42,591 nucleotides of DNA, from NCBI GenBank assembly GCA_002411015.1, contig DHPY01000080.1:26168-68758 (forward strand), written 5' to 3'. Below are positions 18,367 through 26,966 of this stretch, piece after piece. The notes below the pieces were generated by a model that had not been told where the DNA came from, made no database searches, and saw only the letters and a program-made list of their open reading frames with translations. Source of the stretch: Armatimonadetes bacterium UBA5352. GTDB taxonomy: Bacteria; Armatimonadota; Zipacnadia; Zipacnadales; UBA5352. Made by a program: the position numbers and the translations under genes. Numbering within the stretch: position 1 is the stretch's first letter; each line of letters starts with the position of its first letter.

Positions 18367-19557
18367 GTGCCCGCACGGGCTCATCCGACGCGTGAGCTTG
18401 TTCGGTGCAGTGCGCCTCTCAGAGCCGTAATGGCTCTCGCCTTGGCGATGGGGCTGCACTGCACCGCCCAGGCGGAGACCTACGGGCTGATCGCAGCGAT
18501 TTTTGCAGGCGGCGACCTGCACCAGCCGGGCGAACAGTACGCAGCGAACCTTGAATATGCGGCAAGGTCAGCAGGATGGCCGCTCGCGCTACAGCTCGAC
18601 AGCGATAGTGACGGAGTGACCTGGCGCTCGTGGCGGCCGGGTCAGGCTGAACATAACCAGCTCAGGGTACCCGCGCCAGCGGTTACCACCGCCTCGGCGG
18701 AAGCGCTGTCCGAGTTCCTGCAGTGGGCTGCTGTGGAGGCTCCAGCTGACAGGCTCGTGCTTGTGGTGTATGGCCACGGCACCAGCGCCTCGGGTAGACG
18801 CTGGGACGGTCGAACGACGGGCAGATGGCCGGTGCTCGGCATGGGTTCCGGCCCTGGTCAGGATCCCCTGCAGCCACCAGAACTGGCTCTGGCCATCCGG
18901 CGAGCATTAAACAGCCGCGTTGACTTGATCGTGCTGGACTGCTGCTATGGCGCGAGCGCCGAGGTAGCATGGGACCTGCGTGAGGTGGGCAAGGTCATTC
19001 TCGCTTGCCCCGATAGGCTCCCGGCGACAGGCCTCTGCTGGCAGGCTCTGCTGGGGTCGGTCACAAGCGGGGACGGCCCGCAGGCTATTGCTCAGAAATG
19101 GGCGCGCTCAACCGGGTCACTTACGGCTCTTCGGACAGATAGGCTTGAGCCGCTTTTGAAGGCGATTGTGCAGCTTAGCACAGTGATGGCTCATGGGATG
19201 CGGGGACTGGCACCTCTTGTCTCGCGCGCCCTGAGCGAATGCCCTTCGTGGGGCGCCGAACAGGAGATGCGCGATCTAAGAAGGTTCTGCAAGACGATCG
19301 CGACCAGCCCGCATCAGGAGGCCGGTCGAGCTGCGAATGAGGCGATCCGAGCCGTGGACAGCTGCATCCTGTCTGAAGGCGGGCGGGTCGCAGTCCCGTT
19401 CCCAGGGGGACTCGGGCCCTTGATCCGCGGAGCACCGTCAGGCGGCTTCAGCGAGATAAGTGGCTGGGAGAGCATGACGCGGGAATACTACACCCGACTG
19501 CGGCACCTGCTGCAACTGACCGGAAATGGCCGAGAGCACGACGGGGCTGCAGCGTAG
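18367..19557 (+). CDS. Exported clostripain-like (C11, clan CD) cysteine peptidase
   Basis: 396 aa. GTG 18367 is 9 nt after GGAAGG; GTG 18358 in the same frame abuts that site and is less likely. The N-terminus is a signal peptide (VRCSAPLRAVMALALAMG...AQA, cleavage before ETYG). The clan CD fold is visible: LVLVVYGHGTSASG with catalytic His137, then VDLIVLDCCYGASAEVAWDL with catalytic Cys193 (the second of two Cys), matching the C11 pattern HG...D(A)C.MG..E. C11 peptidases usually cut after Arg or Lys; the S1 pocket cannot be read from sequence. It starts 17 bp after the previous stop and lies between cargo-like proteins that share a C-terminal module ending in Arg, which suggests, but does not show, that those are substrates. 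The C-terminal third (about 270-396) is unassigned. Confidence 0.65.
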   Translation: MPARAHPTRELVRCSAPLRAVMALALAMGLHCTAQAETYGLIAAIFAGGDLHQPGEQYAANLEYAARSAGWPLALQLDSDSDGVTWRSWRPGQAEHNQLRVPAPAVTTASAEALSEFLQWAAVEAPADRLVLVVYGHGTSASGRRWDGRTTGRWPVLGMGSGPGQDPLQPPELALAIRRALNSRVDLIVLDCCYGASAEVAWDLREVGKVILACPDRLPATGLCWQALLGSVTSGDGPQAIAQKWARSTGSLTALRTDRLEPLLKAIVQLSTVMAHGMRGLAPLVSRALSECPSWGAEQEMRDLRRFCKTIATSPHQEAGRAANEAIRAVDSCILSEGGRVAVPFPGGLGPLIRGAPSGGFSEISGWESMTREYYTRLRHLLQLTGNGREHDGAAA

Positions 19558-19609
19558 CAGAGAAGGTCATCGGCACATTATAGAGACGATTGCAGCAACC
19601 GCTCCAGAG

Positions 19610-19633
19610 CTGGCCCGGATCTCTGCGGGCCAG
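19610..19633 (+). promoter_or_regulatory. Hairpin abutting the subtilase ribosome binding site
   Basis: CTGGCCCG (19610-19617), 8-nt loop GATCTCTG, CGGGCCAG (19626-19633): a perfect 8-bp stem whose last base directly precedes AAGGAGG (19634-19640), the binding site for the GTG at 19648. It could modulate translation or terminate part of the upstream transcript. Confidence 0.45.
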
Positions 19634-19647
19634 AAGGAGGAGTCAAA

Positions 19648-22600
19648 GTGAGTCGGCTTCGCATTAGGACAGCCCCCGCGCTCGGCGCAGTTTTCACGCT
19701 GACCGCCCTGTTCGCGATTTTCGCCAGTCCGAGCTGGGGCGCAGTCGGGTACGATGACCTCGCTGGTCCGCTACGCGCCTTGAGCTCGCAGGCAGAGCAG
19801 GGCATCGCCCCGGCAGGCAGCCAGACCCTGCTGGTGGTCGTCCGCTTCAAGAACGAGATGGCAGCCGCAGCGACTAACCTGCAGGCGCATGGAGCCACCG
19901 TGCGATACCGCCGCGGTGACGCCGTCGAGGCCTTCGTTCCTGCGGGCAGGCTGTTGGAGATCGCGCAACTTCCCGAGGTGGCGCAGGTCGCACCTGCTGA
20001 GTACATGGAGCCTTGCCAGGGCTTCGGCGCCACATTCGGCGAGGGCGTCAGGCTTGTGGGCGCAGTGCCTTTCCATACCGCCGGTATCACCGGCCAGGGC
20101 GTCACTGTCGCCATCCTCGACATCGGTTTCGCCGGCATCGCCGGTGCTGAGGTGCCGATCGATGACACCGACGCCAACTCCCTCGTCACTTTCCGCGCTG
20201 ACGGGACGATGGGCAGCTCCTACCATGGCACGGCGGTGGCCGAAGTCGTCGCCGATATGGCCCCGGGCGCCAATTTCGTGGCCATAGCCGTCGACACGGC
20301 GATGGCAGCCGAGAGCGCCGCAGACTATATCGCGAACCGCGACATCGACGTCGTGGTAATGGCGCTCGAGCTTCTAGGTGGCCCGTATGGCGGCACCCAC
20401 CCGCTCTCACGCAAAGTCAACTCGCTCCGGAACCGCGGTGTGTTCTGGGTCAACGCTGCCGGCAACTCCGCGCAGCGCCACTGGATGGGCGACTTCGCCG
20501 ACCGCAACGGGAACGGCCTGACTGAGTTCAGCAGTGGCGACGAAGCAATCGATCTCAACCTTCCCGCAGGCGAGTACCGGGCGTTCCTCAGCTGGTATGA
20601 GACCGCCGGGAACGTCACTGCCCGGGACTACGACCTTGTCCTCGTCGACGGCTCCGGCGCCGAGGTCGCCCGATCTGGCTTCACGCAGAATGGCGATGAC
20701 GCCCCCGTTGACGTGCTCAGCGCACAGATAGAGACCGCAGGAAACTACGGTCTTCGCATCCAGCGCATGTCTGCACCCAGCACTACAGTTGACCGCTTCC
20801 AGCTGTTCTCTGTAGGCGCTGACCTTGAGACCAGCCACCAGGTCCCTGCTTCGAGCCTCGCTATTCCGGCTGAGGCAACGGGCGCGTACACTGTGGGCGC
20901 TACGCGAGGCGTCGCCACCGACGTCCCGCCGCTTCCGATGCTGCCCGTCGACACCCTCGAACCGTTCAGCTCGCAGGGCCCTGTCGTCGGACAGCCCGGG
21001 GTCATCAAGCCGGACCTGGTCGCTCCCGACGCCATCAGTACAAGCCTCACCGCTGAAGGCCTCTCACCGTTCATCGGCACCTCGGCAGCCGCCGCACATG
21101 TAGCGGGGGCTGCAGCGCTGCTCCTGTCCGAGGACAGGCTACGCACGCCTGATGAGATAGAGAGCGTGCTGCGTGCGCAGGCACTGCCGCTTACGCAGCC
21201 TGTCCCCAGCAACGAGACCGGCTGGGGCCGGCTGAACCTCCGCGTCGGTGCCGACAGCCGCCAACCAACGATCACCATCTCCTATCCAGAGAACGGGACA
21301 ACCATCACGACGAGAATCCCCACGATCGTCGCATTCCTCAATGACGACGGCTCCGGGATTGACCCGACCACTATCACCGTGACCCTCGATGGGACTGTCG
21401 TTTTCAAGGGCACGGACGCGACCGACATCACTGATTACTTTGACGCGCGAACCGGCCAGTTCACGTTGGCCGTCAGCGAGATGCTCGCTCGCACAAACCA
21501 TACTGTCGTGATCGATGTCTTCGACAACGCCGGGAACGCCACCACCGCGGTTACGAACTTCCGCATCACGGCACCCACATTCCCAGCGGGCATCTCGATG
21601 GTGTCTTTCCCTTACACCGAACTCGCGGTGACCGACCCTGCAGTGATACTCGGCATCCCCGCCTCCGAGTTCGGGCTCGTCCGCTGGTGGCCGCTGGACA
21701 CCACCACAGACAAGTATCACTTCTACCCGGATGCCCGAGCCAGCCTCCTACCGCCCGACACTCAACAGGCGAATCTCGAGGAGCGTACGGTCCCCTACGC
21801 ACCCGCGGGACTGGGCTACTTCCTGAGTATCCCGCGTGAGGCCGTCCTTGATATCCAGGGCCAGCCGCTGCGGGTCCCCAGTACTCATATCCGCCTCTAC
21901 CGGGGTCAGCAGGCCCCGCGTGGCTGGAACATGATCGGCAACCCCTACGATGAAGCGATTGGCTGGGGCACCGTTCAGTTCGAGGTCGGGAATGAGCGAC
22001 TCGACCTCGCCGAGGCGATCGCCGACGGCCTGACGGAGGGCGTACTGTTCGAGTATGTCCAGGGCGTCCGTGGGAACCCCGGGTACTACGACTTCAACCC
22101 AACGCCGACGGCCGCAATCATGACGCCTCGCAAGGGCTACTGGATCCACGTCAACGAGGATCTGCGAGCAAGAGTGTACTCCGCAGGCATCGGTGTCTCG
22201 TCCACCGCTCCCGAGGTAAGCGCGTGCGCCGAGGAAGGCTGGTCACTCACGATCTCCGCTCGCGCTGGGGAGCATCAGGACCCGCGGAACATCATCGGCG
22301 TCCACCCCGGCGCCAGCCAGGGCTACGACCCGCAGTGGGATATACCGAAACCACCTGCGATCTCCGATGGCGTTCAGGTCAGCATGGTCCGCGATGGCTG
22401 GGGCGAGCACTCCGGGGCCTACGCGCGTGACCTGCGCGCACCAGGCGATCCTGGTGAGTGGGAGATACAGGTCGCGTCGGCCCTGCCCAATACCGAGGTC
22501 GAACTCCTCTGGCCGAACCTCAACGCTGAGGTGCCGGAGAACACGCGGTTGGTCCTCGAGGACCTTGACAGCGGGCGGACGATCTACATGCGCACCACCA

Positions 22601-22968
22601 GCGGCTTCCGCTTCCAGACGGGCGATGACGGTGCGGTGCGCCATCTGCGCATACGCGCGATGGACGGCGCACAGTCACTCGCAGTCGGAACCATGGCCGC
22701 TCAGCCTGCTGCCGGCGGGGCGGTGTTCACCTACTCAGTCTCCGCACCCGCGGACGTTACGGTGGAGGTGCTCAATATCGCCGGCCGGCTCGTCAAGCGC
22801 TTCCCGGCGCGCGGCGTAGACGGCGGGACGCGGGAGACGCTCTCTTGGAGCGGCACGAGCGACCGAGGCAGCGCAGTCCCCTCCGGCCGCTATATCGTCC
22901 GTCTCACCGCTCTGGCGGAGGACGGGCAGACAGTGCAGGCCATTCGTCCCTTCAGTATTAATCGATAA
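19648..22968 (+). CDS. Secreted subtilisin-family (S8) serine protease with shared C-terminal module
   Basis: 1,106 aa from GTG 19648 (AAGGAGG 7 nt upstream). Residues 1-32 are a signal peptide. Residues about 58-118 resemble an I9-type propeptide (LLVVVRFKNEMAAAATNLQA). The S8 domain spans about 140-535: Asp158 (VAILDIGF), His193 (SSYHGTAVA), oxyanion Asn273 (NAAGNSAQ) and Ser479 (FIGTSAAAAHVAG), with an inserted beta-sandwich at about 295-390 like a pre-peptidase domain. Residues 536-643 are an Ig-like domain. Residues 644-1106 are the shared module: FPAGISMVSFPY, GYFLSI, GWNMIGNPYDEAI, GYWIHV, YMRTTSGF, then VEVLNIAGR...VPSGRYIVRLTA and the end FSINR. All catalytic residues are present, so it is probably active outside the cell or on its surface. 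Confidence 0.88.
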   Translation: MSRLRIRTAPALGAVFTLTALFAIFASPSWGAVGYDDLAGPLRALSSQAEQGIAPAGSQTLLVVVRFKNEMAAAATNLQAHGATVRYRRGDAVEAFVPAGRLLEIAQLPEVAQVAPAEYMEPCQGFGATFGEGVRLVGAVPFHTAGITGQGVTVAILDIGFAGIAGAEVPIDDTDANSLVTFRADGTMGSSYHGTAVAEVVADMAPGANFVAIAVDTAMAAESAADYIANRDIDVVVMALELLGGPYGGTHPLSRKVNSLRNRGVFWVNAAGNSAQRHWMGDFADRNGNGLTEFSSGDEAIDLNLPAGEYRAFLSWYETAGNVTARDYDLVLVDGSGAEVARSGFTQNGDDAPVDVLSAQIETAGNYGLRIQRMSAPSTTVDRFQLFSVGADLETSHQVPASSLAIPAEATGAYTVGATRGVATDVPPLPMLPVDTLEPFSSQGPVVGQPGVIKPDLVAPDAISTSLTAEGLSPFIGTSAAAAHVAGAAALLLSEDRLRTPDEIESVLRAQALPLTQPVPSNETGWGRLNLRVGADSRQPTITISYPENGTTITTRIPTIVAFLNDDGSGIDPTTITVTLDGTVVFKGTDATDITDYFDARTGQFTLAVSEMLARTNHTVVIDVFDNAGNATTAVTNFRITAPTFPAGISMVSFPYTELAVTDPAVILGIPASEFGLVRWWPLDTTTDKYHFYPDARASLLPPDTQQANLEERTVPYAPAGLGYFLSIPREAVLDIQGQPLRVPSTHIRLYRGQQAPRGWNMIGNPYDEAIGWGTVQFEVGNERLDLAEAIADGLTEGVLFEYVQGVRGNPGYYDFNPTPTAAIMTPRKGYWIHVNEDLRARVYSAGIGVSSTAPEVSACAEEGWSLTISARAGEHQDPRNIIGVHPGASQGYDPQWDIPKPPAISDGVQVSMVRDGWGEHSGAYARDLRAPGDPGEWEIQVASALPNTEVELLWPNLNAEVPENTRLVLEDLDSGRTIYMRTTSGFRFQTGDDGAVRHLRIRAMDGAQSLAVGTMAAQPAAGGAVFTYSVSAPADVTVEVLNIAGRLVKRFPARGVDGGTRETLSWSGTSDRGSAVPSGRYIVRLTALAEDGQTVQAIRPFSINR

Positions 22969-22999
22969 CGAGCTCATCGCGAGAGGAGCTGACCCTTTA

Positions 23000-25816
23000 G
23001 TGGAGCGGCAACGGATGCTGACAGCGATGCGGGCCATCGGTCTACTGGTCTGTGTGGCGGCTCTGATGGTCACTACTGCGGGGCTGGCCACGGCACAAAA
23101 CGTACGTACCAGCGTGCAGCACCCGGCGGGTCTGACCAGACTGCTGGTCGATTCGCCCGCATTGATCCAGGTAGGGACCACCGGCACACCTGCTCGACCG
23201 ACTTACGTCTACCAGCCTGCCGGCAGGTTTCAGCTCTGGACAGGTACTGACGTCCCAGCGGCCGGCAGTCCGCTGATCGCTGGCGACGAGAACCGGCGCA
23301 TCGCCAGCGTAGACGGAGCGGTAGGGACGTGGGATCTGACCGATTTCACCTCCAAGATCACCGTCTCCATCGACGGTACCAGATACGATCCGTACCTCCA
23401 GATGTACCAACAGACAGCGGACGTTGATCCCGCGAACCTGCCCGACTTCTTCACTCAGGACGTATCGGCGGGCACGCGCGACGTATCAGGCGAGGTGCTC
23501 ATCCCGCTCACCGGTAATGTGCCGGCACAGGGCACGCCCAACGTCCGGCTGCGTTTCACCTACACACTGGTACACGACGGACTCATGCTCGAGTTCGTCA
23601 TCCGAAACGACGACACAGTGGCGCACGGCATCGGGATCCGCGCCGTCATCGATGCCCTCTTTGGCTCAACCACGCGGGATGGCACAGCGATCATTCTCGA
23701 TAACGGCACCGTGCTCACTGCGGAGACCCTGATCCCTGATCCCACCAATCCGCAGGTCGGCATGCCCGAGACGTGGGTCTCGCACGACCATTTCACCGAT
23801 CCTCTCATCAGTGTCCGCGGCACCATCGAGGCAGCCGAGGTCCACGATCCGGGAACGGCTTCGCAGTCAGCGGGTACGCCCGACTCCATCGCCTTTGGTC
23901 AACTGCGCAACATGGGCAACAATTACCAGTGGGATTTCCAACCGAACCCGCGGGCATCAATAACCGACGAGGATTGGGCCTATGCCGTCAGGTGGGATGA
24001 GCGCTCACTGCAGCCCGGCCAGAGCCGCCGCTACGTCACCTACTACGGTCTCGGGGCCGCAGCTGTTGACTACGATCCACCCTACGCTCTTGCGGCCTAT
24101 GCTCCCGCTTCCTTGTCCGTGACCGAAGGGGACGACCCCGCCACACCGGAGGTCGAGAGCTTCTACCTCACCGACTCCTCCGGTTCATCGGTCTTCGAGG
24201 TTGTCGCTGCCATTGACAACTTCGGCACAAGCCCGCTGTCCAGCGCAACCGCACGCATCAGCCTGCCGCCCGGCCTCGAGCTCTACCCGGATACCCAACC
24301 ACGAACCATTTCGCTGGGAACCGTGGTGCGAAACCAGGCTCCACTGCCCATGGCCCGTTGGCAGGTCCGTGCGCAAACCACCCGCCCCGGCACGGCCGAG
24401 ATCGAGATCACCGGCCCACTCGGGAAGGTAGTGCGGCGACAGATCAGCATCCCGGCCATCCCGGTCGTCCCACCGCGGGACTCAGCGCTCGGGCTCGAGA
24501 TGCTGTCGATTCCCTACAGCTTCATCAACTCTGACGCGTCCAATGTCCTGGGTTCGCTGTCAGATTCAGTCTACCCCGGTGGCCCAGTCGCCATCTGGCG
24601 TTACCATCCGTCCCGCCAGGAATACCGCACCTACCCCGACCCGTTCGCCGCGAGCATCGAGCCAGGAGAAGGCTTCTGGTTGCTCAACCAGAACCGCGAG
24701 ACCATCGTTCTCCCTTCCGACGCAACCCCTGTTGCGGCGATGGTCCCCTATGACGTCGAGCTGTTGGCAGGTTGGAACCAGATCGGCAATCCGTTCGTGG
24801 CCCCGATCCGTTTCGACCAGGTCGATGTCATCGGCCCTGACGGCTCCCAATGGGGCATTCAGGAGGCCACGGCAAGAGGTCTGATCCTCCCGGTCCTCTA
24901 CTCCTACGACCCAGTGACAAACGAGTACGTCTGGAGCACGACGCTTGCCGGAACGAGCCTCATCCCGTTCGAGGGCTACTGGCTCCTCGCCTACCGCGAC
25001 GTGACCCTTGTCTTCCCGCCGCCCGGCGGAATGATGGTAGCGGAGGTCCCGGCCACCGCAGCCACGCAGCCGCAGGATGGCTGGCAGGTCGGCATTCAGG
25101 TTCAGGCCTCCGGACAGACACGAGCTGCTCGCCTCTTCGGGGCCACCTCGGGTGCCACCGACGAAGTGGACACATCCGACGTTCCCGCCCCGCCCGCCCT
25201 GCTCGCTACGGGACCACGGGTAGACGCGTGGTTCAGCATCGGCGCGGACTCCGATCGGCGCTATCTGGTCGATACGCGCAGCGCCGATCCGGGTGCAAAG
25301 ACCTGGTCGCTTACCGTCCTTGCTGAGGAGCCTGGCGCCGCCGTCACTGTGCGCTGGCCTGGCCTCTCACAGACACTGCCCGGCGACCTCGTCGCCACGC
25401 TCCAGGATGTCGCTGCGGGCCGCCAAGTCTACATGCGGACCAGCGAATCATACACCTTCACCTCACAGGCGGGCGGTACGCGCGAGCTTCGTATCACCGT
25501 CCGCCAGCGCGCTGAGGCGACGCTCGGTCTGACCGCGGCCGCCCGCTCCACCGCTCGCGGCGGGCTTGAGATCCTCTACACGCTCGGCAATGACGCACTG
25601 GTTGATGTCGAAGTGCGCAACATCGCCGGCCGGGTCGTGCGTTCGCTCGCACAGAATCGTGCCGCGGTGGAGGGACAGAACACGCTGATGTGGAATGGCC
25701 TCAGCGAGGCCGGGACTGCCGTCCCCGCCGGCACCTACATCGTGCAGGTAACCGCCCGTTCGCCGGAGACCGGTGAGCAGATGAGCGTCATACGGACGGC
25801 AACCGTCTCGCGCTGA
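23000..25816 (+). CDS. Secreted protein of unknown function with shared C-terminal module
   Basis: 938 aa from GTG 23000 (AGGAG 11 nt upstream; an in-frame ATG at 23015 is possible). The signal peptide is about 1-33 (AIGLLVCVAALMVTTAGLATAQ). Residues 34-370 are an all-beta region I do not recognise (VRLRFTYTLVHDGLMLEF, then VIRNDDTVAHGIGIRAVID), which resembles carbohydrate-binding or galactose-mutarotase-like folds in general character only. Residues about 390-480 are an Ig-like or CARDB-like domain (AIDNFGTSPLSSATARISLP). Residues 496-938 are the shared module: LGLEMLSIPYSF, GEGFWLL, AGWNQIGNPFVAPI, FEGYWLL, RQVYMRTSESYTFTS, then VEVRNIAGRVV...VPAGTYIVQVTAR and the end ATVSR. It starts 31 bp after the subtilase stop and is probably cotranscribed with it. 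Confidence 0.7.
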   Translation: MERQRMLTAMRAIGLLVCVAALMVTTAGLATAQNVRTSVQHPAGLTRLLVDSPALIQVGTTGTPARPTYVYQPAGRFQLWTGTDVPAAGSPLIAGDENRRIASVDGAVGTWDLTDFTSKITVSIDGTRYDPYLQMYQQTADVDPANLPDFFTQDVSAGTRDVSGEVLIPLTGNVPAQGTPNVRLRFTYTLVHDGLMLEFVIRNDDTVAHGIGIRAVIDALFGSTTRDGTAIILDNGTVLTAETLIPDPTNPQVGMPETWVSHDHFTDPLISVRGTIEAAEVHDPGTASQSAGTPDSIAFGQLRNMGNNYQWDFQPNPRASITDEDWAYAVRWDERSLQPGQSRRYVTYYGLGAAAVDYDPPYALAAYAPASLSVTEGDDPATPEVESFYLTDSSGSSVFEVVAAIDNFGTSPLSSATARISLPPGLELYPDTQPRTISLGTVVRNQAPLPMARWQVRAQTTRPGTAEIEITGPLGKVVRRQISIPAIPVVPPRDSALGLEMLSIPYSFINSDASNVLGSLSDSVYPGGPVAIWRYHPSRQEYRTYPDPFAASIEPGEGFWLLNQNRETIVLPSDATPVAAMVPYDVELLAGWNQIGNPFVAPIRFDQVDVIGPDGSQWGIQEATARGLILPVLYSYDPVTNEYVWSTTLAGTSLIPFEGYWLLAYRDVTLVFPPPGGMMVAEVPATAATQPQDGWQVGIQVQASGQTRAARLFGATSGATDEVDTSDVPAPPALLATGPRVDAWFSIGADSDRRYLVDTRSADPGAKTWSLTVLAEEPGAAVTVRWPGLSQTLPGDLVATLQDVAAGRQVYMRTSESYTFTSQAGGTRELRITVRQRAEATLGLTAAARSTARGGLEILYTLGNDALVDVEVRNIAGRVVRSLAQNRAAVEGQNTLMWNGLSEAGTAVPAGTYIVQVTARSPETGEQMSVIRTATVSR

Positions 25817-25872
25817 GGTCAGACGCCATCAATGAAGCAGGCAGCCGACACGCGGAAAGATAGGAGAATGTC

Positions 25873-26949
25873 ATGATGACGGCGATACGATCCAGCAAGC
25901 TGGTCGGTCCCGTCAGCATCATGCTCACAACCATGATGCTGGCGCTCGTGGCGCCGACAAGCCTTTTGCCGGTGGCGGAAGCACAGGGGCAGAACAGGCT
26001 GCTGCTGCTGTTCCCGGTCATTGATCAGAGCGGTTCGGGCAATGCGGACATTGCCTCCAGGATGACCGACTACTTGCAGATGTCCATGAACGAAGTGGCC
26101 AATCTCACGGTCACCGAGTTCTCCCGGACGAACCCCCTGGTTCTGCGAGCTGTGGAGGAAGGGCAGATACGCGCCCTCGACCTCGAGACCGCAGTCACCG
26201 ATCCCATCTCGGCGATCCAGATGGGCTACGCGCTCAAGGCGGACGAGGTATGTCTCGCCACCATCGCGGCAGTCGACACCTCTGAGGACCCGGCAAAAGT
26301 CGAGATCCTGCTCAACGGCAGCTGCTACGACGTGATGGCGAACATCGATCAGGCTACCATGCAGGTGGCTGAGACGCCGGCTCCGAGCAACACATTCGGC
26401 GTCTCCGGGAGCAGCGCCGTCCGTGAGGGATACACCGGCTCTACGGAGCCGCTCATGCGCGAGGCTACCAGGAGCGCAGCGCGTGCCGCTGCCGCCGTCC
26501 TCGGCGGAGTCCCTGCCGAGGATACGCAGCAGGAGCGGCCGCGCAAGGATGACAGGAGTTGGCGCTGGGTAGTCGCCGCGGCCGTCGTTGTTGGCCTGCT
26601 CGTTGCCGCTAACAGTGGCGACGATGACGGCAACGGTGCCCCGTCGGCGCAGGCCGTGCCGCCTGTCCCGCTTCGGCTCGAGATCGAGACCTCGGGCATC
26701 GAACTGTTCTGGGCCCCGCCTAATAGTACACTGACGCTCCTGCGCTACGATCTGCAGCGCTCGACGGACAATGGTGCCACGTGGAATGCCGTGCCCGGTT
26801 CGCAGGGGACAGTGCTTCCCGATGACACCGTCTTCGCCGACTTCAACGTCGTTCGGGGACAGTCCTACCGCTACCGGATCCGCGCGCAGTACACCACAAC
26901 GGGACCATCCCAGTGGGTTGAGTTCGATGCCGTACTGTTCCCGGGTTAG
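25873..26949 (+). CDS. Exported CsgG-like domain protein with internal hydrophobic helix and FN3 domain (shorter paralogue-like)
   Basis: 358 aa; ATG 25873 has AGGAG 6 nt upstream. Signal peptide about 1-38 (SIMLTTMMLALVAPTSLLPVAEAQ). Residues 41-210 have a CsgG/TolB-N-like alternation (RLLLLFPVIDQSGSGNADIA, ALKADEVCLATI, EILLNGSCYDV). A hydrophobic helix follows at 230-247 (WRWVVAAAVVVGLLVAANS), then an acidic linker and one FN3 domain (265-355: LRLEIETSGIELFWAPP, YDLQRSTDNGATWNAV, SYRYRIRAQY). The plan is the same as in the 649-aa protein at 16400, although sequence identity looks low by eye. In a signal-peptide protein the helix would put the FN3 part on the other side of the inner membrane unless it is buried in an assembly, so the topology is unclear. 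Confidence 0.6.
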   Translation: MMTAIRSSKLVGPVSIMLTTMMLALVAPTSLLPVAEAQGQNRLLLLFPVIDQSGSGNADIASRMTDYLQMSMNEVANLTVTEFSRTNPLVLRAVEEGQIRALDLETAVTDPISAIQMGYALKADEVCLATIAAVDTSEDPAKVEILLNGSCYDVMANIDQATMQVAETPAPSNTFGVSGSSAVREGYTGSTEPLMREATRSAARAAAAVLGGVPAEDTQQERPRKDDRSWRWVVAAAVVVGLLVAANSGDDDGNGAPSAQAVPPVPLRLEIETSGIELFWAPPNSTLTLLRYDLQRSTDNGATWNAVPGSQGTVLPDDTVFADFNVVRGQSYRYRIRAQYTTTGPSQWVEFDAVLFPG

Positions 26950-26966
26950 GCGGGTACACGGCTGAG

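Noticed and set aside
15019..25816. Assignment of the tails as type IX secretion (Por) C-terminal domains
   Set aside because: The fold resembles FlgD Ig rather than the standard Por tail, and no PorU, PorV, SprA or PorT-like gene is in the window; kept only as an analogy.
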